Source of the DNA: Hysterangium stoloniferum
Lineage: Eukaryota > Basidiomycota > Agaricomycetes > Hysterangiales > Hysterangiaceae
NCBI GenBank assembly: GCA_015178975.1
Contig: WHVD01000195.1
Coordinates: 79,811-143,810, forward strand
Direction: 5' to 3'
DNA: 64,000 bases
Shown: positions 1 to 12,000 of the stretch, piece after piece
Numbering within the stretch: position 1 is the stretch's first letter
How the letters are laid out: each line of letters begins with the position of its first letter
Program-made: the position numbers and the translations under genes
Notes under the pieces: generated by a model
Told to the model about the DNA's origin: nothing
What the model saw: the letters and a program-made list of their open reading frames with translations, nothing else
Databases searched by the model: none

Positions 1-3000
1 GATGTCTCTGTTAACTCCCCCATATTCACGCAAGCTGAATGGATAGAGGTTGTTTACCTCCTGCTTTATGTTTGTATCGGTTTTGCTTGGTTTGCTTCTC
101 TCTCACGGCTCTTTTAGAGCTACATCTCCGTACTCGCTTTGCTTGATATTCTACCCAGAAGGCGGTGGTATTCAGCCGCGACGGTTCATCTGAACTTCGT
201 GATGTTTGCCATTGTATCTGTGTACACATATCGTGATCTATTTCCTTATGCGACGTTTACACTAAGGCCAGCGGATGAAGGCCAGGGCTGGCTACTGTGG
301 TCCAGACTAGGGCTTGCGACTTTCGCTGGCCTGTTTGTTCCTCTTGTCATTCCTCGGATATACACACCAGTAGATCCTTTGGTATGTAAAATTTGTCATT
401 CTTTTTCTCAGAAAACTTAAAGTTAAGAATGGCTTGTTAGAATCCATCTAAACACTTGAATACCGAACAAACTACATCTTGGTTGTCATATGTTACCTAT
501 TCATACATGGATCCTCTCATTATTAAAGGTGTCCGCACGACACTTACGTATGAAGACCTACCACCTCTGGCGGATTATGATGCATCGGCGTATTTGGTGG
601 CACGAAGTGCTCCGGTGAGCGTCGTTCATTTTCTAGCTACAACCACATACATTCCAACAAGTAATTTCTCTTGAAATAGGCCCTTGATCCATATATACAT
701 GGGACGAAACGCCATATATTTTGGGGATTAATGAGCTTATTATGTAGGTTTGCTTATTTCGATACTCTATGCTAATCTGAAAATTACCCTAAGCCTCCGA
801 TTATCTTGCTTTGACCACCCTCACTGTTCTTCAGGTAATTGTTCTCTAGCTCGTCATAGATATTTCTACTCAACTGTTCCTACAGTGCCTTATAGGATTT
901 TTGTCGCCCGTTGCCCTAAATCAACTTCTTCACTACTTAGAGGATGGTCAGGATGCCTTTATACGGCCATGGTTTTGGGCCCTTTGTCTCTTTATCGGTC
1001 CAATTGTATTATTTTTGTATTAATACCGGTTTTTAAACTAACACTCCAAACCATTATAGATTCGCTCTCTTGCCAGTTCGTTTTACTATTTCATCGGGGT
1101 GCGCTTTAATGATTGCTCACAGCGACTACTCAGTTATCTCACACATTCTGATAGACCCGTGTACTTGTACATGCAGAGGCCATTATCACACAGGTGATAC
1201 TTAGCCATGCTCTCAGGATCCGTATGAAAGAGGAGACTACGGCAACTACTTCGACGGCAACTACGCCGACAGCAACTACGCCGACAGCAACTACGCCGAC
1301 AGCAACTACGCCGACAGCAACTACGCCGACAGCAACTACGCCGACAGCAACTACGCCGACAGCAACTACGCCGACAGCAACTACGCCGACAGCAACTACG
1401 CCGACAGCAACTACGCCGACAGCAACTACGCCGACAGCAACTACGCCGACAGCAACTACGCCGACAGCAACTACGCCGACAGCAACTACGCCGACAGCAA
1501 CTACGCCGACAGCAACTACGCCGACAGCAACTACGCCGACAGCAACTACGCCGACAGCAACTACGCCGACAGCAACTACGCCGACAGCAACTACGCCGAC
1601 AGCAACTACGCCGACAGCAACTACGCCGACAGCAACTACGCCGACAGCAACTACTCCGACAGCAACTACTCAGGATAGCAGATCCATCGCAGAAAATGAT
1701 ACCGATGCCGAAGGCGAGAGCAGAGACGACTCGGAAACCATACGTGGCGAAAGTCCCCCTTCTCGCACCAGCAAGGACACGGCTGGGACCAAGGCTCCGA
1801 ACACTGAGACATCCAGTGGGACTCCCACTGCGGTCTCTTCACCTACTAGCGATAAGCCTACATCCGAGTCGCAATCCAGAAATTTGGTGGGGAAAATTAA
1901 TAGTCTAATCACCAGCGATGTGGGAAGTGTTACGGACGGAAGAGATTTTTTACGCTTGGGTAATCTCTCGCACAACTTGCTGTAATGCCTCGCTCAAAAC
2001 TGAATCTTAGCTATTTATGGACCATTGCAATTTGGCATCAGTGCTTATTTCTCATATAAGATTCTGGGTTGGAGGTATTCCTTCTCTATTCTATCTGACT
2101 ATCAAGTCTTTGAGTGACCATCGTTTCAGTGCTATAGTGGGCATGGCCTTCACGGCCATCTCTATACCTTTGCCAGGATATATCACCAAACTGCTGAATA
2201 ATATCCAGACAGAAAGAATGAAAAAGGTGTTGCACCTAATAACCTTAGTGTTTTCTGTGCTGATCATTAATCTGGCAGAGCGATGCACGAGTGCAATCTG
2301 TAGCAGAAAGTAGGTCACTTCTACTGATTTCACCGGGAAGACATGTGTAACGCATTATCTGTGTCAAGTTCTCTCAGTGATTCGCATGACAAAGCTATTT
2401 GGCTGGGAGGACAAAATGAACAAGAAAATTGCGGAGAAAAGAGAGGCAGAGCTAGAGCTAATTAAAAAATGGAAGTTATTTAATGTGTTGAACGCCAACA
2501 CGAAGTGAGCCTGACCATGCATGGGATGATTTTAGTCAACATTTTTGTTCTTTCAGTTACTTCATTACCCTCATTACTATGGCTACTAGTTTTGCCTGCT
2601 ATGTACGTCCTTTTAGCCCCAAAGTCCCATCGTACTTACATAAATTTTGTCCACTAGACTATGATACAAAATCAAGCATTGACAGCGGCAACGGTCTTTA
2701 CAAGTATCGCTGTGTTTGGCCAGTTACGAGATAGCATGTTCAATATTTTCTTTTGGTTGCCCATTATGATTACTGGTGTGTGCTTTCTTTCAGATAAACC
2801 TTGCCACTTATCCAGAGCTAACCTGTAACAGCTAAGGTGTCATTGACGCGTATAAACGACTTCCTCCAGAAGGTATGCGTGCAGTTTATCCGAACCGAAT
2901 GCCAGTACAAACTCAAATTAAAACAATTAAAATTGGTAAGACACCATTATTAGACAGATATACACAGAAAACGGCCAGCGATGAGGGGTCCATAAATCCC

Positions 3001-6000
3001 CAACCTTTCAACCCTTCTGACGGAATCGGTTTCCGAAACGCTACCTTTACTTGGGATAGCGATAGGTCGGACGATGGGTGGAATGCATCTCAGCGAAGAT
3101 ATAGCCTTAAGATAGATGGGGAGCTATTTTTCAAGCATGGACAGTTTAACCTTATAATCGGCCCGACAGGCAGCGGAAAGACCAGCATGCTTATGGGCTT
3201 GTTAGGTCAGTAAACTAATAGCATTCCTCTGTCGGCTTCAAATACCCCTTGTAGGCGAGATGCATTTTAAGCCCTGCGGTCAAGATGGCGGTTTCAATTT
3301 ACCTCGCGACCGCGGCGTCGCATATGCTGCTCAAGAGGCTTGGGTACAAAATGAGACCATCAAGGCAAGTTGGTCATCATTATGTACGGGTCAATTATTT
3401 ACCCCAAATCCAGGATAACATTTTATTTGGGAAGACTCTCGACGAGGAACGTTATAAGAAAGGTATGTCACGCCATATGATGGTTTGCCTTGACCTGTCT
3501 AAGTGTCGATGATGCCAGTGCTCCATCAGTGTGGTCTTGAGCGAGATCTGAACCTTTTCGAAGCGGGGGACGAAACTGAAGTCGGAGAAAGGGGAATAAC
3601 ACTAAGGTATGCATGGGTTCCAACTCCCTTCCGTGTTACATTTGAATAACAACGGTTTCAGTGGCGGTCAAAAAGCCAGAATTACTCTCGCCCGAGCAGT
3701 TTATTCCGATGCCCAGATTCTACTCCTCGATGATATTCTTGCCGCTCTGGACGTACATACCTCTCGCTTCATCGTGGACGAATGCCTTCAAGGAGATCTC
3801 TTGAGAGGTCGCACGATATTACTCGTTGTGAGTACCTTGCCGTTTTTACAATCACTTGAATTTTCATAACTGTTTGGTTATTTAAGACGCACAATGTTGC
3901 TATGGTGGCTCCAATCGCTGATTTCGTTGTGTCCTTAGGCAACAATGGAACAATTGCGAGCCGGGGCTCGGTAAACGAGTCTTTGAAAAAGAATGGTACG
4001 CTACTGCGTGAAGCAGTAGAGTCGATGGAGATTGCAGACAAGGCTGCAGAGACTGTAGACTCAACGGCTACTGCAAACCAAATTCCTAGAGCTGGAGCAA
4101 AATTAGTGGTGGAAGAGGAGATCGCTGTGGGCCATGTTAGCTGGCGCCCTCTCAAGTTGTATCTGTCCAATTTAGGTAATGCCAGGTTTTGGATAGCGTG
4201 GACTCTGGGTTTGGTATTCTCAGAAGTATGCGACGCTGCGGGCACATGGTTCCTAGGATACTGGGCAGCCCAATACGAGCAGCAACCTGCCTCTGGCGTC
4301 CCAGTAGCATACTATCTCTCTCTCTATGCTCTAATATTGGTTGGCAACGGCGCAGGCTACTGTATCTCTATGGCTTTCTATGTATTTGGTTCTATAAAGG
4401 CGAGCACCACTGTCCTTTAAGTTGCGCTTATACGTGGGTTAATTTGTCATTCTTTAGGCATCGCGAATTGTGCACAGAAATCTAATAACTAGTATACTTG
4501 GAACTACGCTCAGGTATGTGGCCTTCCAACTTGAATTTTTACATCTTTTTTTCACGAGTCCTTTGAAGGTGGCTGGACACTGTGCCAACTGCACGAATCA
4601 TAGCCAGGTGCACTCAAGACATCCGTGCCGTTGATGGTGCAATCCCGCTATACTTTTCTAGTCTAGTGAATATTTCACAAACCATGCTCGTCTCTTTTGT
4701 GGCAGTTGTCATCTTCGTACCCGCATTTATTCTCCCGGGGGTGCTAGTGGCGATAGTTGGGGTCGTTTGCGGGCAGATGTACATCCGTGCGCAACTCCCT
4801 GTAAAGCGCGAGATGTCCAACCGCCGATCACCAGTTATTGCACACTTCGGCGCTGCGATTGCTGGTCTAGGTAAATATTTGGAAATTGTGCCGTTCATAT
4901 CACGTTTATGAAGCATAATTTAGTTTCAATCCGTGCTTACGGTGCCCAAGCAGCCTTCATGTCAGAAAGCTTGCAGCGCATCGATAAATACACCAGACCT
5001 GCCCGCGTATACTATAATCTTAACAGGTACGATTATTCATATCTCTTGTTTGAGTATTTAGTTCCTGATCTCTGGTAGATGGGTTGGGGTTCGAATTGAT
5101 GTGATTGGAACTACATTTACGGCCTGCCTGGCGTTATATCTCGCTTACAATAAAACCTTCCGCACACCCAGTGAGACCGGTTTCTCATTAGCAATGGCTG
5201 TCGGGTTCTCAGGCCTCACTTTGGGGTGGGGTGAGTTCCTATGCACACGGCCGGATGTGCAATTCTTTTGACATAAGTATAACAAACAGTTAGACTTTTA
5301 AATGAATTCCAAGTGCAGGGGAACAGGTTCCGTTCTAATATCACTCTACTTGGGGCAGTTGTGACTTACTGATATTTAGTCTAGAGCGTATCGAAACATA
5401 TGTAAGCATAGAGCAAGAGACTAAACCTACCGTGCAAGGAGTACCGCCAGCTTATTGGCCGGCCTCTGGTTCGCTGATCGTAGAGGACCTTTGTGCACGA
5501 TATTCTGTTGATGGACCTCAGGTACTTCTTTATAAAAAGCGCCGCGACCATTCGCTAATTTGTGGTGCAAGGTCTTGCATAACATTTCTTTCGAAATCAA
5601 GTCTGGCGAGCGGATAGGTGTCGTTGGTCGAACGGGAAGCGGAAAATCATCCTTGACACTATCATTATTGCGCTGCATCCCTACTGACGGCCAGATTCTC
5701 TTGGACGGCTTAGCGACCAGTTCCATTAATCTTAACGCCTTGAGATCGAGCGTCACAATTATACCGCAGATGCCTGAGCTCCTGAGTGGAACGCTGCGCG
5801 AGAATCTTGATCCCTTCTCAGAGCATTCAGACGCAACATTGAACGATGCTTTGCGTTCAGCAGGATTATTTAGCTTACAGGAACATGGCGAAAAAGCTTC
5901 AAACATCACCTTGGATAGTGCGATATCCGGTGGTGGCAGAAATCTGTCTGTTGGCCAACGCCAGATTTTGGCACTAGCACGTGCCATCCTGAGACAGAGT

Positions 6001-6401
6001 AAACTTTTGATCCTGGATGAAGGTACTTAAATGAGTCAGACAGAAGAGCAGCAGCTGACCCAGAACACAGCGACTAGCGCGGTTGATTATGCAACAGACT
6101 CGATTATTCAAAATACACTAAGAGAAGCTTTAAAGGATGCGACTTTGATTACAGTGGCGCATAGGCTGCAAACGGTCCGTCATTTTCCAATTTGTTGCCC
6201 CTTAAGATAATAATTTGTCTGTAGATCATGGATGCTGATAAGATCATGGTGTTGGATGCCGGAAATATGGTCGAATTTGATACTCCAGGCAATTTACTGA
6301 AGAAAGATGGAGGATATTTGAAGTCTTTGGTGGATGAGAGTGGGGACCGGACTGTGTTGTATGAGATGGCTGAGAAGGCATCTCGACGCCAGCCAGCGTA
6401 A
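1..6401 (+). CDS. ABCC/MRP-type ABC transporter, copy 1 (5' end off the window, multi-exon)
   Basis: Full-size ABC exporter of the ABCC family, expected in the plasma or vacuolar membrane and moving organic anions or conjugates using ATP; the substrate cannot be read. The window opens in the N-terminal TMD0 helices. Exons then give the TMD0 linker ([21 protein letters not shown]), TMD1 with the KLFGWED loop, and NBD1 with Walker [10 protein letters not shown] (about 3163), signature SGGQKAR (about 3660), Walker [12 protein letters not shown] and H-loop THN. TMD2 follows (about 4130-5240), then NBD2 with Walker [10 protein letters not shown] (about 5629), LSVGQRQ (5947) and LLILDEATSAVD. The stop TAA is at 6399-6401. 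NBD1 has Asp where the catalytic Glu normally sits, as is usual in ABCC proteins. The gene looks fragmented only because of many ~50-nt introns; exon joins stay in frame wherever I checked. It is the tandem partner of the copy at 9025-15435 and carries a unique coding minisatellite. Family call firm; exact exon edges moderate. Confidence 0.88.
1237..1672 (+). repeat. In-frame 15-bp coding minisatellite, (TATTP)n
   Basis: About 28 nearly perfect copies of a 15-bp unit (acgccgacagcaact) lie inside a copy 1 exon and add about 140 residues of Thr/Ala/Pro. They sit between the end of a TMD1 helix (HALRIRMKE) and the conserved loop [15 protein letters not shown], so on the cytoplasmic side in the usual ABCC topology. 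The paralogue has only a short Ser/Thr/Pro-rich linker here (10681-10740). A 15-bp unit keeps the frame at any copy number. Unit divergence is very low except at the two ends, which suggests recent expansion. Confidence 0.95.
3365..3413 (+). other. GC-AG intron in NBD1 of ABCC copy 1
   Basis: The exon ends ATC AAG and the intron opens with gcaagt and closes with ccag. Splicing joins IK to DNILFG, the expected NBD1 sequence after the Q-loop. No GT donor at this place would keep the frame. The paralogue has the same GC donor at 12414. Confidence 0.85.
4400..4457 (+). other. Second GC-AG intron, in TMD2 of ABCC copy 1
   Basis: Exon end TCT ATA AAG, donor gcgagc, acceptor tttag, joining FGSIK to ASRIVHRNL in frame. 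Reading on instead meets a TAA 12 nt into the intron. The paralogue has the same GC donor (gcgaga) at 13447. Confidence 0.75.
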
Positions 6402-6899
6402 CCAATACACATCACATAACTTTGTCATAGAGAAACTACAACGCAGATGGACGACGCAGTCGGAGCGTAGAGGTGTCGTTCTTGGGGGGATTGAAATCAG
6501 ACAAGTTTTAAGTTTTACTAACAGTTTTAGACAGAAATATATATGTTGAATATTATCCGAATAAAGATAATATTATTACGACCCGTGAGGAATTTGAGCA
6601 TGTGTAAGGAATTATACCCATTATATATTACATAGACTAACAATATCTATTTTATTCTTATTTTTTCTTCCATTTATATCCACTAGGACTCATCCTGTGT
6701 AAGATAAGATATACATACGTAGCATCGAATAGAAACTTGAGCGGTGTAAATGTTTCGGCACTCGCCCAAGGTAGGTGAGACTCATCATGAAGTGTGCTCG
6801 TGAAAGAGAGAGAGAGACAATATGAGAGAGGGAAGGTACACGATGGCTCACGCTCAGTTATCTGCTATTCAGTCACGGTCTCGCCAAATGTCTGCAAGA
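6402..6899. other. 3' flank of ABCC copy 1, no gene seen
   Basis: AT-rich sequence downstream of the copy 1 stop. It contains aataaa-like stretches (about 6561) that could serve as a polyadenylation signal. No coding signal is recognised. Confidence 0.5.
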
Positions 6900-8250
6900 C
6901 AACCGCTTTCCTTGATAAAGCTCATCAGCTTAGGTACGGCGTTGCTGTCCGACAAGAGTTGGAAAAGGTACACAATGCTCGTGACTTATCGGCGCGCATT
7001 TTCTCTCGGATCGCCGTGTAGTCGCGGACGACATGATGAAGTGGAATATGGTCTCATCTGCCGCGAAGCAAGAAGGGCATAACTGAGAATCTGACTTCTT
7101 TATTTGGTCGAGGTGTTTATTAAGGGGAACGTCGTATACACTTCTGAGCACTAGTATGCTTTGTTGATGGCGGTTTACTCCATTGATTAATTTTTTGAAT
7201 CGCACTGACGGGGAGAAGGGGTTAATTTTGAGCAGTCTCTCATGGCGGTGAGGATAGAGCAAAGAGTCTGCTATCTTCTGCTGCAGGGATGCTGAGTGAA
7301 TCTTGTTGGCTGCTGATTTGCTGATGGGGGAGGGCTCTGCAAGGGATTGACTTGGTGGTTCCGGTGCAGGCTTTGTGTAGTTATCTACCTCTTCGTCGCC
7401 TGTGTCTCTTTTGTGTCTCTGGAGCCATCTGAGTTCAATGCTGACCAATCGTATCTTCCTACCTAAACCTCTAGCCATGTCATGAACCGTATCTATGAGA
7501 TAATGGTTTAGACCTGGAGTCTGTTTATGGCCTTGGGTTGCTTTGTTCGCGGCCTGTAGATGGAAGCCTTAGTAAGATCCGGCAGCTGGCCAAGGAAGTG
7601 AAAGGCTAGCACTATCCCAGCTACAAGCTAGGCCTCGTATACCGTATGGTGTTCGGGTTTTCCTAATCTTGCGTCCAGGGAATGTAGCTCTACGCCGTTG
7701 TTATAAATGACCGCCGCTGCGCCTACGCCCCGTTCGTAGTCCGAGCGATCGCATAGATCTTATACTTTCTTATATCCGTCAAGTAAACAATGACTCCGTC
7801 CTCCATCGGTCCAGAGGCAATATATATTTCGAAGCTGTAGGCCGATGCTGGATGTTTCCTGACAGCTTCTATGACTTCCATCCTATCCCGTTTGTATTGA
7901 AGGTGTCCATGAAGTCGTGAAGCGGGCATGGGTGAAATTTAACGTTACAAGCAGTTTTGCGTATAGTCGCTGTGGGATGGAGGGAGTGATGCGCTACGAC
8001 GCTGGCATATTCTGTTGATTTGCAGAGTCATTGGCAGCATATCGGAGTGAGCATTTAGGATATCATTTGGCGTTGTACACATTGCACCCGAGATTTTCAG
8101 AACAAACACCCTCTGAAACCTGGAGGGTTTACAAGCAAATCTTGTCGAACCTGAGATGCAATTCAACTCAGGCCTTTTCCTTATGGGCTGGAGGTTATAT
8201 TTTCCACAAATTTTGGAGGATGTCTCAGCGCTGTGAAGGAAACATACTCT
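6900..8250 (-). pseudogene. Non-LTR retrotransposon (LINE) 3' remnant: RT C-terminal region, RNase H, Cys-His tail
   Basis: Reading the minus strand from about 8250 down gives three recognisable blocks of a fungal LINE polyprotein. First is the region after the RT domain (KISGAMCTTPNDILNAHSD, near 8080-8020). Then comes an RNase H-like stretch (GVGAAAVIYNNG and GKPEHHTVYEA, near 7715-7620). Last is the C-terminal motif VPLNKHL...CPSCFAADETIFHF (near 7125-7040). The blocks lie in different frames, and there is a TAG directly after YEA where family members usually have Glu, so the copy is dead. It lies between the two ABCC paralogues. Clade (Tad1/I-like) is inferred from the C-terminal RNase H. 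Confidence 0.7.
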
Positions 8251-8331
8251 GAGAATAATATGCTTATAAATTATACGATAGAAGGAGAACGGCTGTATAG
8301 TTGTGGTTCGTCCGAACAGCATACATACCAC

Positions 8332-9024
8332 GCTGGCATGTATGATATATGAGCCTTGAAAGTAACTATGAAGGCAGCCGTGCGCATGAAAACTTGCGGA
8401 GGCACTTCATACTTTCCAAGCGTTTTTACAAAATATCAAGCTCGAGAAACTATTTATTGGATGATTGTTAATTATTACTGTTGAAATCAAGTCTCAAATC
8501 CCAGAATAAAATCAATTAAAAGAGAATATAATTACCGCTTGACCTCTGGGAGTCGTAGGAGGTAAACAAATAACTTATTCTCTCATGGCAAAGTCTATGG
8601 CAACCACATGCACATGGAACAATATAGCGGCCTCCTGCACACTCACATATGTCTATAATGAGTTGGGTATGACTAACAAGCGGCATTAACTCGTTCAGTT
8701 GCAATGTACACAATTACGAAATCATATCGTCGCCATCGCCCCATTTGGGGCTCGGAGCGGGGGCTCCAAACTTGTGTGAAACTCAGATTATGTGCGCGAA
8801 CGTTTATGTAAAGATAGTGAATAACGATGTCCATCCTTAGCCTATTGGATCCATCTGCGGAGCCGCAATCCATATATAAAATGCTGTTGAGTCACACATG
8901 CGTTATTTTCATGGCGAACCGTAGGGCTGAACGGTTATTTGAGATAAAACCGCACCGTAAGTAAGTCTTTCTACAACCCGCGTGAGTATACCCAACGTAT
9001 TGTGCTTTGGCGGTTGGTAGCACT
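8332..9024. other. Upstream region of ABCC copy 2
   Basis: No gene recognised. It must contain the copy 2 promoter and 5' UTR. TATA-like tatata stretches near 8873 and 9105 are weak candidates, the latter inside the proposed first intron. Confidence 0.4.
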
Positions 9025-12000
9025 ATGCCTGACGTTCAGCTGGTTCTCTCATATTCCAATGGAAGGCATGCACAAGAGTGGTTTGTTGCTAATACTTAAC
9101 CTGTGTATATATACATTTGCTCATGAGTGTTAAGTATTTGGTCAAATACGTTCATGTTTCCAGTCTACCTAGCGGTTGCTCTACTGGTTGCGCAGACATT
9201 TATCGCAATTGTATCTCGAATGTGGCATGACAAGTCTTCACGATGCGTTCCAGCAAGCCCGAGTAGTGGGACATTCTTGAACGAGACAAAACAATGGTTC
9301 AAAGCATTGGGAACCACATCTATTACGCTTAGAATTCTCAGATTTATGGCCACATTAACTTTGACTGGATTCACTGCAATTGCCTTCATCTCTTTACAAA
9401 ACAAGAGGAAGTCCAAATTGCACCCCTTCGACGATAAGTTCATGCACCGTGATATCCCTACTAACTCTCCCATATTCACGCAAGCTGAATGGATGGAGGT
9501 TATTTACCTCCTGCTTTATGTTTGTACGGGTTTTCCTGGGAGTCCTTCTGGCTCATGGATTTTTTTAGAGCTACACATCTGTACTTGCTTTGCTCGATAT
9601 TCTACCCAAAAGGCAATGGTATTCAAGCGCGACCTTTCATCTGAAATTCGTCATGTTTACCATTGTCTCTGTGTACACATACCGCGATATATTTCCTTAT
9701 GCGACGTTTACATTGAGACCAGCGGATGAGAGCCAGGGCTGGCTACTGTGGTCCAGATTAGGACTTGTGGCTTTCGCTGGCCTATTTGTTCCGCTCGCTG
9801 TTCCTCGAATGTACACGCCAGTAGATCCTTTGGTATGTCCTATTGTTGTTCTCGTTATAAGAAAGTTAAGAATGGCCTTGTTAGAATCCGTCTAAATATC
9901 TAAATCCCGAACAAGTTGCTCCCTGGTGGTCATATGTCACCTTTTCGTATTTGGATCCTCTCATTATTAAAGGTACACGCACTACACTTTCGTATGAAGA
10001 CCTACCACCTCTGGCGGATTATGATGCGTCGGCGTGTTTGATGGCACGAAGTGCTCGGGTAAACTTCACTTGTTTTTTTGCCACAACAACTATATACATC
10101 CTAATAAGGGATTTTTTTTAAAAACAGGCACTTGATCCATACCTAAATGGAACAAAACGCCATATATTTTGGGGATTAATGGGCTTATTTTGTAGGCCTT
10201 CTTATTTTAGAGACTCTATATTAATATTAATATGAAAGTTGCTCTAAGCCTCCGACTATCTTGTCTTGACCTCCTTGGTCGTTATTTGGGTATTTACTTT
10301 CTACTTCGCCATATATTTTCTACTCAACTGTTCTTACAGTGCATTAGTGGATTTTTATCGCCTGTCGCCTTGAATAAACTCCTTAATTACGTGGAGGATG
10401 GTCAGGATACCATTATACGGCCATGGTTTTGGGCCCTTTGTCTCTTTATTGGTCCAATTGTAATGTTTTTGTATGAATATCAGTAAATTTAAACTAAAAA
10501 CCCAAACCATTATAGATCGTCTCTCTTGCCAATTCGTTTTATACTTTTACTGCGGTGAGCTTTAATGGTTGATCGCAGCAATTGCGTAGTAACCTCAAAT
10601 ATTCTGACAGTGCCGAGTGCTTGTACATGCAGAAGCCATTATCACACAGGTGATATTCGACCATGCTCTCAGGATCCGTATGAAAGAGGCGACTACAGCA
10701 AGTAGGCCATCAACGGCCCCAAATACGCCGGATAGCAGATCCATCGCGGAAAATGATACGGATGCGGAAAGCGAGAGTGAAAATGAAACCTTACAAGACG
10801 GAAGTTCTCCCCCTCGCCTCAGCAAGGGCGCGGGGAGGAGAGCTTCGAACACATCCAATGCCACGATCCACCCTGCAGTTCCTTCACTCAATAGCGATAG
10901 GCCTGCATCGAATTCACGATCCAGAAATTTAGTGGGGATGATTAACAATTTGATCACCACCGATTTGGGAAATGTTACTGACGGAAGAGAATTTGTACAC
11001 TTCGGTGATTTCTGTTGTAACCTGGTCGTACTGCCTTACTAAATTTTAACCATAGCTATTTATGGACCATTAAAATTTATCATCAGTTTTTGGTTTTTAT
11101 ATCTGATCCTGGATTGGAGGTATTGCCTTATTGTCAGAATATCTGGTCTTTCAGTGACCATCGTCTCAGTGCTATAGTGGGCATCGCCTTGACGGCCATC
11201 TCTATACCTTTACCAGGATATATCACCAGACTACTTAACAAAATCCAAACCGAACGAATGAAAAAGGTATGACGTGCAATAATATCAGTGTATTCCCTAC
11301 TGACTGATCGGGTAGACCGATGCACGAGTGCAATCCGTGGCTGAAGGTAAGCCACTTCTACTGATTTCACGGTACCCGAGACCGTTTATGTTTAGTAAAT
11401 TTTCTGTGTTAAGTTCTCTCTGTTATTCGCATGACGAAGATGTTCGGCTGGGAAGACAAAGTGAACAAACAAATTGCGGAGAAAAGAGACGAAGAGTTGG
11501 TGTTGATTAAAAGATGGCAGTTATGGATACTGCTGAACAATAACATGAAGTGAGCCTGGACATTATGTATAGTATAGTGATTTTAATTAACTCTTATGCT
11601 TCCAGTTACTTCCTTCCTCTTATTACTATGATTACCAGCTTTGCTTGTTATGTACGTTTTAATCCCATAGCCACCGTTCTTACGCGATTTTGCGTCTGTT
11701 AGACTATGATACAAAAGAAAGCTTTGACAGCGGCAACCGTGTTCACAAGCATCGCTCTTTTTGACCAGTTGCGAGATAGTATTCATGGAACATTATATCT
11801 ATTGCCCATTATGATTAATGGTACGGTTATTCCCTGAAAATCATCTTCTAGGTACCCAGAATTAACCTGTCATTACAATAGCTAAAGTTTCATTGACGCG
11901 CATAAACGACTTCCTCCAAAAGGCATGCATGCATTTATTGGGGCCAAATGCTAATGCAAACTCAAATTAAAATTTGTAAGACACAATTATTAGACAGATT

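Noticed and set aside
1-6401. ABCC copy 1 as a pseudogene because it is split into many short ORFs
   Set aside because: The breaks coincide with ~50-nt introns with usable splice sites and branch points, and joined exons restore all ABC motifs.
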